From assembly GCA_900095095.1 (NCBI GenBank), contig FMBT01000229.1:1-64000 (forward strand): a stretch of DNA of 64,000 nt. The letters are read 5' to 3'. The stretch comes from Fragilariopsis cylindrus CCMP1102. Its lineage: Eukaryota > Bacillariophyta > Bacillariophyceae > Bacillariales > Bacillariaceae. Position 1 is the stretch's first letter. Each line of letters begins with the position of its first letter. Both the position numbers and the translations under genes were made by a program. Below the pieces are notes generated by a model that made no database searches, was not told the DNA's origin, and worked only from the letters and a program-made list of their open reading frames with translations. This document shows positions 1-12,039 of this stretch, piece after piece.

Positions 1-28
1 AATTATTCTTCTGTTTTTATTTATATTC

Positions 29-1544
29 TTATTTGGAAGTAGTAGTAGTAGTAAATTTTTTCATTCGTTTATCAACATAACTAATAATATGTTCCATTGC
101 TTCTTCTGCTTCTGGTTCTGCTAATATACCATGATAGGATTCATTAATAATATGTAATTCTTTATCATCATTTGATGTTACACAATTGTCAAGTAATAAT
201 TTCGATCCACTGATTGGTACAGCAATATCATTGGATCCATGTACAATACAAAAGGATTGTTTATAATTCATAACAATACTACGACATTCTTCTAACGCCT
301 TCAATAATTGTACAGCTGTACCTAAACGGAATGGTTTACCAATCGCATCTAATTTCATTTCCAGTTTTCTGGGTGTGGTATAATAGTCACATACTGCAGT
401 ATCGCGCCATATTTTATCTGGTGAGACAGTATTTGGCATAAAGAATGGTGTCCACTTCGGTGCAATTGGTGCTAATACATATCGTAATAATTGCAATACA
501 GGAAATGGTGGTAAATCCCCTTCAATGGCTGGTGCAATTAATAGACAGGAATCAAAATTGATGGGTGCTTTTGATGGGAAATCTTGAAAATATTTAGTAG
601 CCAGTACAGTTAAACAACCACCATACGATTCACCTGCCATAAAGATTGGTATGTCTTTAGAGTTTTTATCTGATATTAAATTGACAAATGTAATTAAATC
701 ATTCCGATTCTCTTCCCATGATGGTATATAAAATCTGGTACCTTCTGAAAAACCATGTCCATATTGATCCTTTGATAATTTTTAAAATAACACGAGAAAT
801 AGTAATAAGAAGGAGAAGATAGATAGATAGATAGATAGATAGGTACGGAAAGTTCACGAGTGAGTCGACGTCAGCATGCGTGTTTGAGATCGAGTTAAGA
901 GTCGAGTGGAGAGTCGAGTCAAGATGTTGTCCAAAAGTAAAACGGAAAAAACGATGAGCACAGCACAGTAATCGAACGACTTGACTTTCGTCCTGTCTTT
1001 TATAAATCTAGATCCGGTATAAAAACCTTTCAATCAATACTTACTCCAGCATAAACTGCCATCCTTTATTCGTAAAAGTATCGACAAGAAGTGCAACATC
1101 CAGTGGACGATTTTGAAGTCGTGATGCATGTCCTGATTGAGAATGTATACCATGTGTATATATCACAATACCTTTTATATTATCTTTATCAGTAGGAGGC
1201 CAATGACGATAATGTAATTGGATATCATTGTCATTTCTTGTATTTGATTCATTTCCATTTCCATCCTCTTCTTCTTCTTCGTCATTATTTCTACTAGAAC
1301 ATGATTTATACCATCCATGTTGACAATCTTTTCCAGTAATATTATCAATAGTATCTATTTCTTCTTGTGATGGAAATACATCATCAGGAATTTCAACATT
1401 CACATCCTTTCTTCCGAATAATTCACGGTTGACCATTGTTTTACTCGTACTTTTAGTAGTTGTAATTGATTTTAATCCTTTTCGATTTTTATGATCTGAG
1501 TTTGTGTTTGCTAATAAAAGATGCAGTAGAAAACGTATTTTCAT
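29..1544 (-). CDS. Monoglyceride-lipase-like alpha/beta hydrolase, two exons
   Basis: Serine hydrolase of the MGL/S33 family, expected to cleave monoacylglycerols or similar lipid esters. Exon 1 (1045-1544) encodes a polar N-terminus and the strand with THGIHSQSGH, matching the oxyanion-hole HG region. Exon 2 (29-769) begins DQYGHGFSEG, then carries the nucleophile elbow GESYGG, the acid region HGSNDIAVP and the histidine in SYHG, so the catalytic Ser-Asp-His set is present. The donor is GTAAGT just after 1045 and the acceptor is CAAAG before 769. This canonical pair leaves the reading frame off by one base, although protein similarity continues straight across the junction. A sequence error or an unusual splice is possible. 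The start is the first Met (1544); a Met at about 1437 is an alternative. The family call is firm, the substrate is inferred. Confidence 0.8.
817..842. repeat. GATA microsatellite in lipase intron
   Basis: About six tandem copies of a GATA/AGAT tetranucleotide lie inside the intron of the lipase gene. Read on the minus strand they form part of a pyrimidine-rich CTAT tract about 50 bases upstream of the splice acceptor. Confidence 0.8.
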
Positions 1545-3020
1545 GAAATACTTTCTTCTGTGTCCACTACTGTATTAGTAGGATCCTTAACTTAGTTAGC
1601 GAAGCTTTTGAAATGCGCTTGGGCTGTGTGTTGTGTTGTCTGCTGTACTGTACAAACTTTTGTTCCTACTACCGGTACTGTCCGTGGTATGCTTGTCTAG
1701 TAGTATGGCACTACACAATTCAACGCATGCGCCCTTACGAAGCGAAGAAAGATTTTATTGACACCGCCGCCTCAATTTTTTTGTGATTGGACGATGTGAG
1801 GCAAGTGCTTGTGGAATCATTGAAAAAAAATATATTTCGTACCCAAAACTCAGTCCATTCCGCACGGTAGTACGTGCTCTAAGAGAATAGAACGATGACA
1901 ACACGCACAGTACTACGGTAGGATAAAAAAAAGGTAGGCGTTGTCAGAACTAAGGCATATATCCTTTTATCCACGAATCAAAATTTCGTTTGTGTACGAG
2001 GGATTGAAATTTTAAACATACCATACCCCTCTCTCTCACTCACTTTTTCATTTCATTTCGTTCTTTTTCGATATTGTGTTTACGTGCTAATTTGTAAGAG
2101 AAAGAAACCAGATGATGATCAGAATCGTTCCATTTTTAAACATCATACGCATACCTCTCTGTCCAAGTAGTAGTTAAGTATCACTCAACGCACTAGCTTA
2201 CTCGAGACAAGATTCGATTCATTACGTTTGATGGATGAAAGAAAGAAAGAAAGAAAGAAAGAAAGTAATCAATACGTAGGAAACAGGCATCGGGGAAAGT
2301 GGGGACATTTCATTCAACAGAGTATCGTTCCATCTTCAAAGAATATATATATATCACGACTACTGCATGTCGAGTAGTCTTTAATGTTCGTAGAGCAGAA
2401 CACAAGAGCGCAACAATAACAATGATATAGACAACGGGAATAAAAAAAACAAAAAAACAATGATATAATATAAATAGCCTTTGTGTTCCTTCCAAGAACG
2501 GACGGTTCCTCTACTCTTAGTAAGGTACGAATCAATCGCATTTCAACGATTCACATTTATTAATATCGATTGGTTCGGTGATCAATTCATTCGTGTCGAA
2601 GACAGCAACAACAGCAACAACAATGTATGCACGAGAAACATACACAAACTAAATGTTTCGTTTACAATCACTCGTGATAATATGCATATTGCTTAGTTAA
2701 TCCCACCTTCTCACAAATCGAGGAACAGAAAAAAAAGATAGGATCAATCACAAATATAATAGTATTCACATTCTATTCTAAAAAAAGGTAGGTTAAGATC
2801 TAATAAATAATTGTATCGGCTAAAATGCTGGGAGATATGAAACAATGGCACTACTATGAACACTGTACTATCCAATCAATCTCACGAACAACAATCTATC
2901 CTTTTTATTATCTGGAATACCAATTGCGTATCATTGCAGATATCTATTGGTCATCGTTACTATAGTTCTAATTTACAACAACGATATTCATATACGTTAC
3001 GAAAACATTATTTCTCTAGA
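1545..3020. other. Intergenic region, no supported gene
   Basis: Divergent spacer between the lipase (-) and the secreted Gly-rich protein (+). It holds a GAAA microsatellite (2237-2265) and several A- or T-rich runs. The short open frames here (60-75 codons) are low in complexity and lack recognisable domains, so no gene is called. Confidence 0.6.
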
Positions 3021-3924
3021 ATGAAATTCATTATTTCTACCACAATGATCATTACAATGCTTGCATCACTTATGGTAACGCTTTTATTGGATGATGTTCC
3101 TCCATTCGTTGTTGCTGCTGCTACTGCCACAACTACTACTGCAGCTGCTGTTTCCAACACAGAACGTTCCTCGCGTTATACTCTCCGTAGTCACAGGGGT
3201 GGTATGCGTGGTGGATCATCCAAACATGATGACAACACAACACCGAACAACTGTTATTAACTAGATCATCAACAAAGACAAGCAGGAAGAACAGGAAGAA
3301 GTCTGCATACAAGGCCGCTAAAATCACGACGGAGATGTTGTTCATCACATCGATGACGGTATTACTACAACAGCCACAAAGAAGTGGAAATCTCGTCGTC
3401 GTACAACCGGTAGAGGATGTACTAACACCGGTGGTGGTAAGGCTGGTACTAGTGGGAAAAGTGGTGGCAAGGCCGGATCGAGAGGAGGAGGAGGAGGTAA
3501 CGGCACGGGTAGGAGTACATCGAGAGGAGGAAAATATGGTACTAGTAGTAGTAGCAGTAGCAGTAGTGGTAAGGATGGATCAGCAACAAAAGGAGGAAAA
3601 TCTGGTGGTAAAAGTAGACGTCAACGCCGTCGTCGAACTGAGGTAGGAATGTATTCTTGTGAATTTAGAAGAGGAATGACATGTTGCAGTGAATGGGGAG
3701 ACGATTTTGATGATAAAGTATGCTGCATGGATGAAAAGGAAAATGATCGTGGTAATAGTGGTAGGGTTGAGTCAAATGATCGCGTTAGTGGTGATAGTCG
3801 TAGTCGTAGTGGTGGTGGTGGTGGTGGTGGTGGTGGCAAGGATGATGACGATGCACCTGATATATTTCTTCAGGGCGTTTCTAACGGTCAAGTAAACTCT
3901 GTCAGCAATGACTATCGTAATTAA
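3021..3924 (+). CDS. Secreted Gly/Ser/Lys-rich protein with a Cys-containing tail
   Basis: The Met at 3021 opens a clear signal peptide (MKFIISTTMIITMLASLMVT) followed by an Ala/Thr stretch and RSSRYTLRSHRGG, open to 3260. From 3322 to 3922 a second frame is open: a Gly/Ser/Lys region with GGKAGTSGKSGGKAG-like repeats, a basic RRQRRRR patch, then YSCEFRRGMTCCSEWGDDF and VCCMDEKE, a poly-Gly run and an acidic end. The codon pattern of Gly/Ser/Lys repeats resembles secreted diatom proteins of unknown function. The two open frames differ, so either an intron near 3200-3335 or a frame slip joins them; I could not fix the junction. An extracellular or cell-wall role is inferred from composition only. 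Confidence 0.5.
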
Positions 3925-4360
3925 TAAAAAGATCGTTTTGTACAACAGAAACAAAAATCAAGAGATTACGACGATTTAATTCAGGCGTTTGCCTGTCGAC
4001 TGCTACTTGTTGATTGTGGTTGGTTAGACTTCGTGTTATCTTTTTCACTTCGGAATCTTATAAAGGAAGGTTGTTTAAAAGTAAATATTTAAAATTGATG
4101 ATTTTTGCACGCTCACTATTACTGGTCGAAAGCGTTTCATCTTTTCGGACTTTTTTTCTTTCCTTGAAATTGATATTTCATGACGGGATTAACTAAATGT
4201 CGCCTATGATCGAAAACCAATAATATATAATCTAGATTATGAAAAAAAGATTGTCTTGAAATTGTGTTCCTTTCCTATATCTAGAGTCTTAGTCGTACGT
4301 TTGTATGCGTTCTATCTCACTCTCACGACGAGACATTATTATACTACTTATATTATAGTA
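3925..4360. other. Convergent intergenic spacer
   Basis: AT-rich spacer between a plus-strand gene and the 3' end of the minus-strand propeller gene. I see no gene or repeat in it. Confidence 0.6.
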
Positions 4361-6419
4361 TTAAGGATTAAGTTCAGCAAATACAATCGAACTTTGTTCT
4401 TTTACCCACGTAGTTGATCCTAATTCTAATTTAGCTACACCAATTGCTGTATCCTTCCCTTGTTGACCAACGTAGTACATTCGTTGTGATCCATCATCAA
4501 TTCTATATTATTATTGTTGAATAGAAAGAGAGAGGAAGGAAAAAAAGGAAGGAAGAACAAAATATAAATACATATTACAGATTGTTTTGGTGGGTGAGTG
4601 AGTGAATGAAGAGCGAGTAAGTGAATCAATCAATCAATCAATCAATCGATTCAGATCTTCAAACGCGAGACGTGAATAGCCGGGAACCGGATTACTGGTA
4701 GAGTGAGATAATCTATATCTTCTTCCATCTACTACTTACCTAAGAATATGTGGTGAACCAACACCATCACAGTCCCATGTATCAGCATTACCAATATCTA
4801 ATGCAGCAGCAGCATTAGCAGTACTTTCGGTGGATGATTTCGTCCATGTTCGTCCATCTGGACTTGTTGCTGATAAGATCCGATGTTTATTATCAGTAAG
4901 CGATACACCTTCATAATGCATAATATATCCTGGTTCATCGGACCATGTTTCATTTTCTTTATTATACGATGCATTACGTACAACATTACATCGTGCACAA
5001 CCACCATCATCTAATGAATTACGTTCTTCTGAATCTGAGGATGTGGATGGTTGTAAACATAAACCACGTTTAAACCAACGAAAACCATCCGATGATACAG
5101 CAACCGCAATCGATTTTTCTTTGGTTATTTTTGTCATGGTACTATAATACATAAAAAAACCAGAATTAGCAGAATTGTCATTATCAATTTTAACCACCAC
5201 TTCTGGCCAACCACAATATAATTCTTCTTCTAATACGACAGGTGTTTTACCATCATCCTCTTTTTCATCTGCCATACTGGCTGTATTAGTATCATCTGTA
5301 TCATATGGTACCATACAGGCACCAGATGGATCATCTCCTTCTACTCGACCCCATGTTTCACCATCTTGTGACACAGCAACACCAATTCTCATTTTCATCC
5401 CTTTTATTTTAATATCTTCGGATATATCCTTACCAGCATCGGTTGTCATATATTCTTTGATGGATGTTTCTTCAAAATTACCACCAAAATAATACATTAA
5501 ATATATACCACCTTCAGTCATAACAGCGGGTGTTGTCATGGGTAATAATACAGAACCAAGACCAACATGTGATGTATCAAAATTCCACCATGATTCATTA
5601 TTTAAACCTAATGATACACCTTTAATATCTTCACCAATTGCACCTTTAATATCTTTTTGAAATACTAAACCATTTTTAGAGACACATCGTCCAATTCGAC
5701 CAGTGGACAGTGGTGGTAAACTATTTTCAATTTCGGAATCTAATGCTATTGATCGTCCTTGATACCACATCACATAATTGACAGATGAATCAGTTTCGGA
5801 ATCATAATCATATGCTGTAGATGATTTATATCGATGGACTATTGGTGAACCAATTTTTAAAGAATCAAATACATCTAATAACCCTATTTATTTTTTTATT
5901 AAAATTATAGGTGTTTTTCGGAAGTTAGTTACCCACCATTTCAAAGGAAAAGAGTTTTGGACGTAACAGCAAACAATATTGTTCACATAAAAAAAGGGCT
6001 TAGTATTAGTATTGGCATTGTTTGAGTTTGAATTTGAGTCGTCTGAGTTTGAACTGCTGCTGCTGCTGCTGCTGCTGCTGCTACTGCTAGAAAAAGAGAC
6101 GAGACGAGTTGATGACAACGACGACGACGATCTTCTTCTACTTCTACTTCGAGGACGACGAAAGGATACCGCCGTTGTTGGAAAAGTACTGGAATAGTGT
6201 TACTGTACAAGATAGTATTTGCTTACCTTCTGTTTCATCATTTCCTCCATTTGTGGTAGGATTGTCTGCTGTTGTTGGACGAAGGACAACATTATTGACT
6301 GATGACAATGCCGATGTTGATGCTGTCGTCTTCAACGAAGAACGATACGTTTTCGTTGTAAATGCTTCCGAATGTTCGATACTCAATAAGAGCGTAGCTA
6401 GAGCGAATGAGAATTTCAT
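4361..6419 (-). CDS. Plastid-targeted five-bladed beta-propeller, glycosidase-like, three exons
   Basis: Exons 6227-6419, 4740-5883 and 4361-4502 join with GT-AG introns and matching phases to give about 492 residues. The first exon supplies a hydrophobic signal peptide (MKFSFALATLLLSIEHSEAF) ending in an AF site followed by a Ser/Thr-rich leader, the bipartite plastid signal of diatoms. The body has repeated blade-like motifs: VMWYQGRS, MYYFGGN, GVAVSQDGETWGRV, FFMYYSTM, AVAVSSDGFRWFKRG, LSATSPDGRTWTKS and RMYYVGQQG. These Asp-box-like 'S.DG..W' turns resemble the arabinanase/levansucrase/invertase-fold proteins of plants and algae. Catalytic acids could not be assigned, so the reaction is unknown. 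Intron 1 contains a CAG/CTG microsatellite. Fold and targeting are well supported, function is not. Confidence 0.85.
6054..6082. repeat. CTG/CAG microsatellite in propeller intron 1
   Basis: About ten CTG units, followed by further GAC/GAT-type triplets, lie inside the first intron of the plastid propeller gene. Open frames through this stretch translate as poly-Leu, poly-Ser or poly-Ala and are not genes. Confidence 0.85.
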
Positions 6420-6852
6420 ATTGTTTATCTGTTTATCGAGAGTGTAAGTTATTAACACAAGTGTTGGCAAAAAGATAGTTGTTGTCGTTGTCAAAGCAAA
6501 GCAATAGAAAGGGTCCTCGGAATCCTTTATTTTTGGATGACGAAGGAAGAACAAGGGATGATAAGAAGTTTTAGCAGAAGGCAGGAAAAAACAAAGAAAT
6601 ACTGTAAGTGACGAGTGGAAGCAAGTAAAGCAAGTGTGAGCGATGGGTTGAATGATTTTAACAATTCAGTCAAGGATACGAGAAAGGATGTCCGTGACTG
6701 AAAATATATTTACAGACCAAAAAAAGAATCAATCACGCACGATCGATCTCAACGAAAGCAAGAATGGTAGCCGACGTTTCTTGATACACGGTAACTTAGA
6801 GGGATGGCAAGCCAACAACTACCGTACGACACAACATGAAAAAAGGAAAGGC
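6420..6852. other. Spacer between propeller gene and LINE
   Basis: Upstream region of the propeller gene. A 67-codon open frame at 6652-6855 has no recognisable content. Nothing else is supported. Confidence 0.5.
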
Positions 6853-7437
6853 TAATAATGATAGTAATAATCGAATCGAATCGAATCGAGTCGAATCGAG
6901 TCAACTGGCATCATTCGTATGATTTGTGGATGCAATACAATGTAGTATGTCAATGGACAAACATAAAGTCAAAATCAAAGAATTTACGATATTGCATTAT
7001 GGTAGTGCGGACACACCAATGCAGAATCTTTCATCGCGAACCATGGTCAAAGGAAGTGAATGAAGTAATGACAACAGCCAATTTACTGCAAATCCATTTA
7101 TCAAGTCTACAGACCAACATAGATTGCAGTAGACAAATATGTCAAAAGCAACGATTACTAAAGCAAGAAATAGACCTACCTCCGGAAATAAAGGAAGCAA
7201 TGTCAGCCTTAAGACTAGCACAGAAGAAATGTAGACAACTGATTGAACAAAGAAGAAAAGAAACAACAGCAATAGAAGATGAGCAAGAGGCAGCCTTTGT
7301 AGCAATGAATCCGGAAATGGATGCTAAACGTGCAGCACAGATATTCCAAAGGGCAAGAGATACAAAAGAAATGATGTCAGAGCTACCATCGAAGATGAAC
7401 TGTCCGGGAGGAATATTGAGTTGCTAGCGCGACACTT
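6853..7437 (+). mobile_element. LINE, left (5') part
   Basis: A frame open from 6858 to 7427 encodes a Lys/Glu-rich helical segment (LRLAQKKCRQLIEQRRKE, RAAQIFQRARDTKEMM) ending at CPGGIL. This resembles the region that lies just before the RT domain in long non-LTR ORFs. The RT itself resumes at about 14515, in the same orientation, so the two stretches are read as one element split by a later insertion. The first ~165 bases, beginning with the CGAAT-rich run, are repeated at 31692-31860, which suggests 6853 is close to the 5' end. The assignment rests on order and copy evidence, not on a conserved catalytic motif in this part. Confidence 0.6.
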
Positions 7438-7705
7438 GCCTAAAGCTAACCTTAACCCTAATCTCAAGCACATGGCGCGCGCATAATATATAGCGCGCGT
7501 CCACTGAGTCAGTGACTAAGCGCAACTAACATCCATCCAATTCGATAGCTAAAAGCCTATCATCGAATGAAAGCAAACCCAAATACAATAGCAATAGAGA
7601 GCCTCATAATCTAAATATAACACAGTTAATAAGAACTCAGATCTCTCTCTCTCTTGTAGTTGAGTGTAGACGTCTTAATAGATATATTTAGATTTCTAAA
7701 AAAGA

Positions 7706-7826
7706 ACCAGGTAGCTTAAGCACCAGGTTGAAAGGATTCCAACAGCATAAGCAGTGGAATCGAAGCAACGATAGCCTAAGCATCGTAAATACGATATATC
7801 GTAAACCGAAATCGATAGCATAAGCA
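7706..7826. repeat. Cluster of small hairpins with a constant AGCNTAAGC loop
   Basis: At least four short inverted repeats follow each other: AACCAGGT/ACCAGGTT (one mismatch), GATTCCA/TGGAATC, ACGAT/ATCGT and ATCGAT/ATCGAT. Each pair encloses the same core AGC[T/A/C]TAAGC. The stems differ from one another but keep base pairing, whereas the loop is nearly constant. A separate ACGATATATCGT palindrome lies between two of them. The function is unknown; it may be part of the terminal region of the inserted retroelement. Confidence 0.7.
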
Positions 7827-8946
7827 TCGATATAAACACCATAAACCGAAATCGATACTGCATTGATAGCAATAAACAAGAGACCAAGACCAGTGTTGTT
7901 GCAATTCAAGTACAAGATCAAGCTAATTCAGAAATATCACGGATCTTCAGAACGTTCCAGGGAGGTGCACCTATCTTCCGATACGAGCTAACGTTTCCAT
8001 GATCGTTTCTGGGCCCATTCCTTCGGAGTAAGTACCAATAAGATTTCGAACTCCAACCAAATCTTGGTAGAGATCCTTTGGAGGATGAGTCTTCAACGTC
8101 ACCACTTGATTCACAATGGATGTGAGTTGGCCTTGCATTTCGCTTATTGCGGCATGTTCTTCCCTTACTCGTCACCTAGTTCACCTCCAACTGAAATGAA
8201 CGTTGATGATATGTCGAGCTCAGTCTCAATATCCTCTAGATCCGCTTGCAAATCCGTTTCATAGGAGACAACGCTCCGGTCGTCTCCCATTCAAGGGCAT
8301 CACTTGTAACCTTCTTGTGAGATCCAATGACTTCCTCAAGGTCTTCATCTTCCGCTACTTTTAAAGAACGTAGAATAGTTTCCCATTCCATCATCGTTAA
8401 AAGGTCTTCAAGATAAACCTCCAGCTTATCTCCAAATTTTTCAACCAGAACAATCAGAGAGACATAAACCGCTTAGCCATTTGCTGCAACCACTACATAA
8501 TGGCCTGACTGCGACGCGTTTGCTGTTTCAAAGGTTGCTTTCATTTTATGAGTTGCAACCGTACATTGACGTTTGGTTCTTACACACATAGATCCACCAC
8601 TCCAATCCTACCTCCACACAACACTGATCCCACATCTTTTTCCTTCACCACAATAATGGACAACTTTCCCGCCTTTCCACGACGAGCAACAGATAACCCT
8701 AACCCCCCCCCCCCCCGATGTACCTGAAGGACGTGCAACCGATCCACGACGCGATGCAAGCAACGACGTCATGCGGCGCACCCATCGCAAAAAAATCTTC
8801 CTTGTCTTCACTCATGGCACACTAAAATAAACTTAATACAATTGATTTCGGCGGATACTTAAACTGATCAGGATAGTATCTTTAAATCTTATATTACTGA
8901 CTTTAGTTCGAGGTAGGCTTTTGACTAACTCTGTTAACAAATCATC

Positions 8947-9870
8947 TTGAAAAAGCATGGGTCAGGACTCGAATTATTGACCAAGAAAACTTGTTTCAGA
9001 CTTGGAGACCATGTCAGGCAAGAGCTCACGCCGGTCCTAGATAAGGTGGAGGATTTAGAGACCATCGTGACGGAGTTCGTGTCTCAGTCTCCTGTTAACC
9101 ACACACCGGTGGTTGAGCTGGAAGATGACCCCTTTCATATGGGACCATTTGCATCTCGGGCAGCGAGAGTACAGCCACAAGCTGGAGCAACAGGTGAAAG
9201 TTTTCAGGGTCATACGCAAACTCCTGAACTGATTGAAGCGACAAACCAAATCAAGGTACTACGAGAAGAGGTCGCAAAACTGAAGGAAGAGTTTGGAGAC
9301 AAACCATTAACAGTGGGGGGTGTTCAGATCAGATCCAAGCAGGCGTTGCACAGTTGGTTGGTTATGAATGTAGATGGACCAGAGTCAGACTTGAAAGTAA
9401 AGTCGAACGATGCATATGTGTGCTTCATAGATGCATCGGGATTATTGGCGTTGACTTTCGGTGGTTTGGGAGAAGAATCCACTCTTGAACGCAAAGCAAA
9501 TGTTATCAAGTGCGAGTATATGTGGGCAGAAGAACAATCGTTCCAAAAGGTGTTTGGTAAAGTTTCACTATCAAACGGAAAAACAATTGACTCTAGGGTG
9601 CTACCGGCGTGCAAGACATACGATGATTTTGAATCTGTGTTGACCTTTCAATCTACAAGACATCGGTGGAAAATGCAGTTGCAGATCAAGCGGAGATGTT
9701 ACGGGGCAAAGCGAAGGATAGGTTAACATTGGCAGGACACAATGTGGCATGTGTCTGTATCAATCATTCAGAAGCGTTCATTACCAAGCTACTCACTTGG
9801 ATGAGCATAACGTATAATGGATTGTGCAAGCAAAGCGGACCTACGGCTAGTCAGGAGAATTGGTTGTAGA
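8947..9870 (+). pseudogene. Gag-like part of the DIRS-like fossil
   Basis: Encodes a Val/Glu-rich start, a coiled-coil segment (IKVLREEVAKLKEEFG) and a globular part (SKQALHSWLVMNVDGPESD, VCFIDASGLLALTFGG). Its position ahead of the RT and its coiled-coil plus compact domain suggest a Gag-type structural protein. No zinc knuckle was seen. It is part of a broken element. Confidence 0.45.
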
Positions 9871-10404
9871 TCTCACATTGTGTTCGTGCTATTTTTATGG
9901 GGTTATACAATAAAAGGTGGGGAGGGTATAAAGGAGTCCATTCATAAAGTGGTATGGTCGTGTTACAGACGATCCCTTTGGAAAAGGAATTTCTGAAAGC
10001 AAATTTCTCTGCACATCCGACTGTGGCTCACGTTCTTAATCTGCATCTCCAAACTTCGGCGGTGAGGAAATCGGAATTCGAATATGAATGATGAGATGAA
10101 AAGCGATGGCAAGATGGATATCAGTATCAAATTCTGAGAAAAAGGCGGATAAGGCGCTGACAGCATCAGGAAAGAAGTGAGAGCGAAATCAAGGGAATAG
10201 GCTAGGAAAGTGACGAAGGACAAACAACAAACAACAGAGGTACAAGTGACGACTCTGCCGCGAGGCATGAAAGGGCAATTGATCTGAACGACAGCATTGT
10301 GGATGGACGTGGGGATACTTGACGATTATCTGACCGCCCTCGGCCCCCACAACAAAGCTGACCAAACAGACCAAAGAACGAGATAGAAGAAGACAAATAC
10401 ATAG

Positions 10405-11380
10405 ATGACGAGCCGAAGCACGCTCAAGCTTGGAATAGTGTTGACATCGATGCCTACATGGGTATGGCACGTGGGGACGATAGGGAGAGTGGAATGGATG
10501 TTGAGTCCGGAAGATTTGATGGAACGAACTGCAGAAGATCCACCGTGGATCAATTCCACGGCAGAACGTTCAGGGATGGTTGCAGTTGAAGCCATTTTGA
10601 TTCAAGGACAATGGCCAGGAGTGAACAATAATCTATGGAGGATGGAGTCGTTACACACCGCCGTCAAAGTGGTATTGGCACGACAAAATAAGAGTGGCAA
10701 ACCAGTAGCGGGGGAAATGCCAGAGGGATGGACAGGCTACACGTCCTACACTTTATTGCATGATAAGGTGGGAGGGGTAACGAATGGTAAATTTCCTGTA
10801 GAAGTACAAACAAGAACACAACCTACATCACCTGTGCGAACGTTCCTCCCAGTGTATCGGGAAAGCTAGGAGAAGCGTTGTCGGAAATGGAAGGTGGATA
10901 CGAAGTGCTTCGGGGACCAAAGGGCGAGCGAAACACCGCATCTGGCATTTTAGATTGGAGGCATATGAAAAAGGGGGGAAAAGTTAAAGCACCGTTTGTG
11001 TATTGCAAATCAGGCGTAGTAGTGGAAAGAACCCTGACGATGCAAGAGCAGGCAAGGGTGCTGGATTTTCCAGTATCACGAACAGGTCGGATGACGGATA
11101 GGCAACTAAAGATCCTGACAGACATCGAGATAACTGGAAAAATAATAACGGCAAGCATCTTTTTCTTGACGACGTGGAACAAGGAACGCGTCGCGAAAGA
11201 CGAAGAGAAGAGAACGCACGCAGAGGTGCGAATTAAATCTGTCATTGATGATAGTACTCTTTCTACCACCTTCGACAGTATCCAACAGAAGAATACAAGT
11301 GAAGTGGTGAAGGAGGTAGACGGAATTGCGTCCGCACACCAAGCGAAAGAGGAATTGATATACCAAAGGTAACAGAATCT
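10405..11380 (+). pseudogene. Possible cytosine-methylase-like region of the DIRS-like fossil
   Basis: Two adjacent stretches encode Trp-rich sequence and then TLTMQEQARVLDFPVSRTGR. The latter resembles the C-terminal 'L T.RE.ARLQGFP' motif of C5 cytosine methyltransferases. The PC motif of the catalytic loop was not found. This is a weak, motif-level call within a broken retroelement; an unrelated element-specific domain is equally possible. Confidence 0.3.
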
Positions 11381-12039
11381 AGTCATTACAACCGAATGAT
11401 ATGTTTATGGAACACGCAAAGAAAAGGGGGACTCGTGCAGACGAGGCCGCTGTGCCATTCTACTTGTGGAATGATAGAGTGATTTTCAAGTTGCATGAGC
11501 ATTGGACGTCGTCGACAGGAACAACACCGACGTTCGACGTCCATGATCCGTGGAAGACTAAAGGTAACACGAGCATTGAGGCTCTTCGAAAGGCGCCTGC
11601 GCCATTGGAAAGGCGGGTGACAGTCTTTCGGAAATGGTATAACGTGGGGGATCACTCAGAAAGAGCATGTAGATATCAAACTTGCCGGAGAAGCAGCTGT
11701 GATAAAAGCCGGCAAGCATCGTGGTGGGATGGGACAAGGGATCCACCATCTTCTTTGGAGATGGCCTCCCTGATACCAAGATGTTGTACGAAAGGAGTAG
11801 CACCGATGTTCGATTCTGAACCACCAACAAACAGTGATCGACAACCACCTTATGAAGATGAATCCATCGGCTTAAGGTGAAAAGAAACTTGAAAGGTGAT
11901 TATCCGCGGTACATAACAATGAGTGACATAAAATTTGTGGAAGCTTACATGTACATGTTGACGTGCCAAAGGGTACATCGGATATTCGGATGGTGTATGA
12001 TGGATCCAAGTCGGGTTTAACAAGGCATTATGGGCCCCT

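Noticed and set aside
7475-7505. GC-rich GCGCGC...GCGCGC hairpin as a terminator or regulatory RNA
   Set aside because: It lies at the edge of nested retroelements and has no U-tract or adjacent gene; it is better treated as element DNA.
10823-11386. 187-codon minus-strand frame
   Set aside because: It overlaps the plus-strand element region that contains a recognisable motif; its own translation has no domain.
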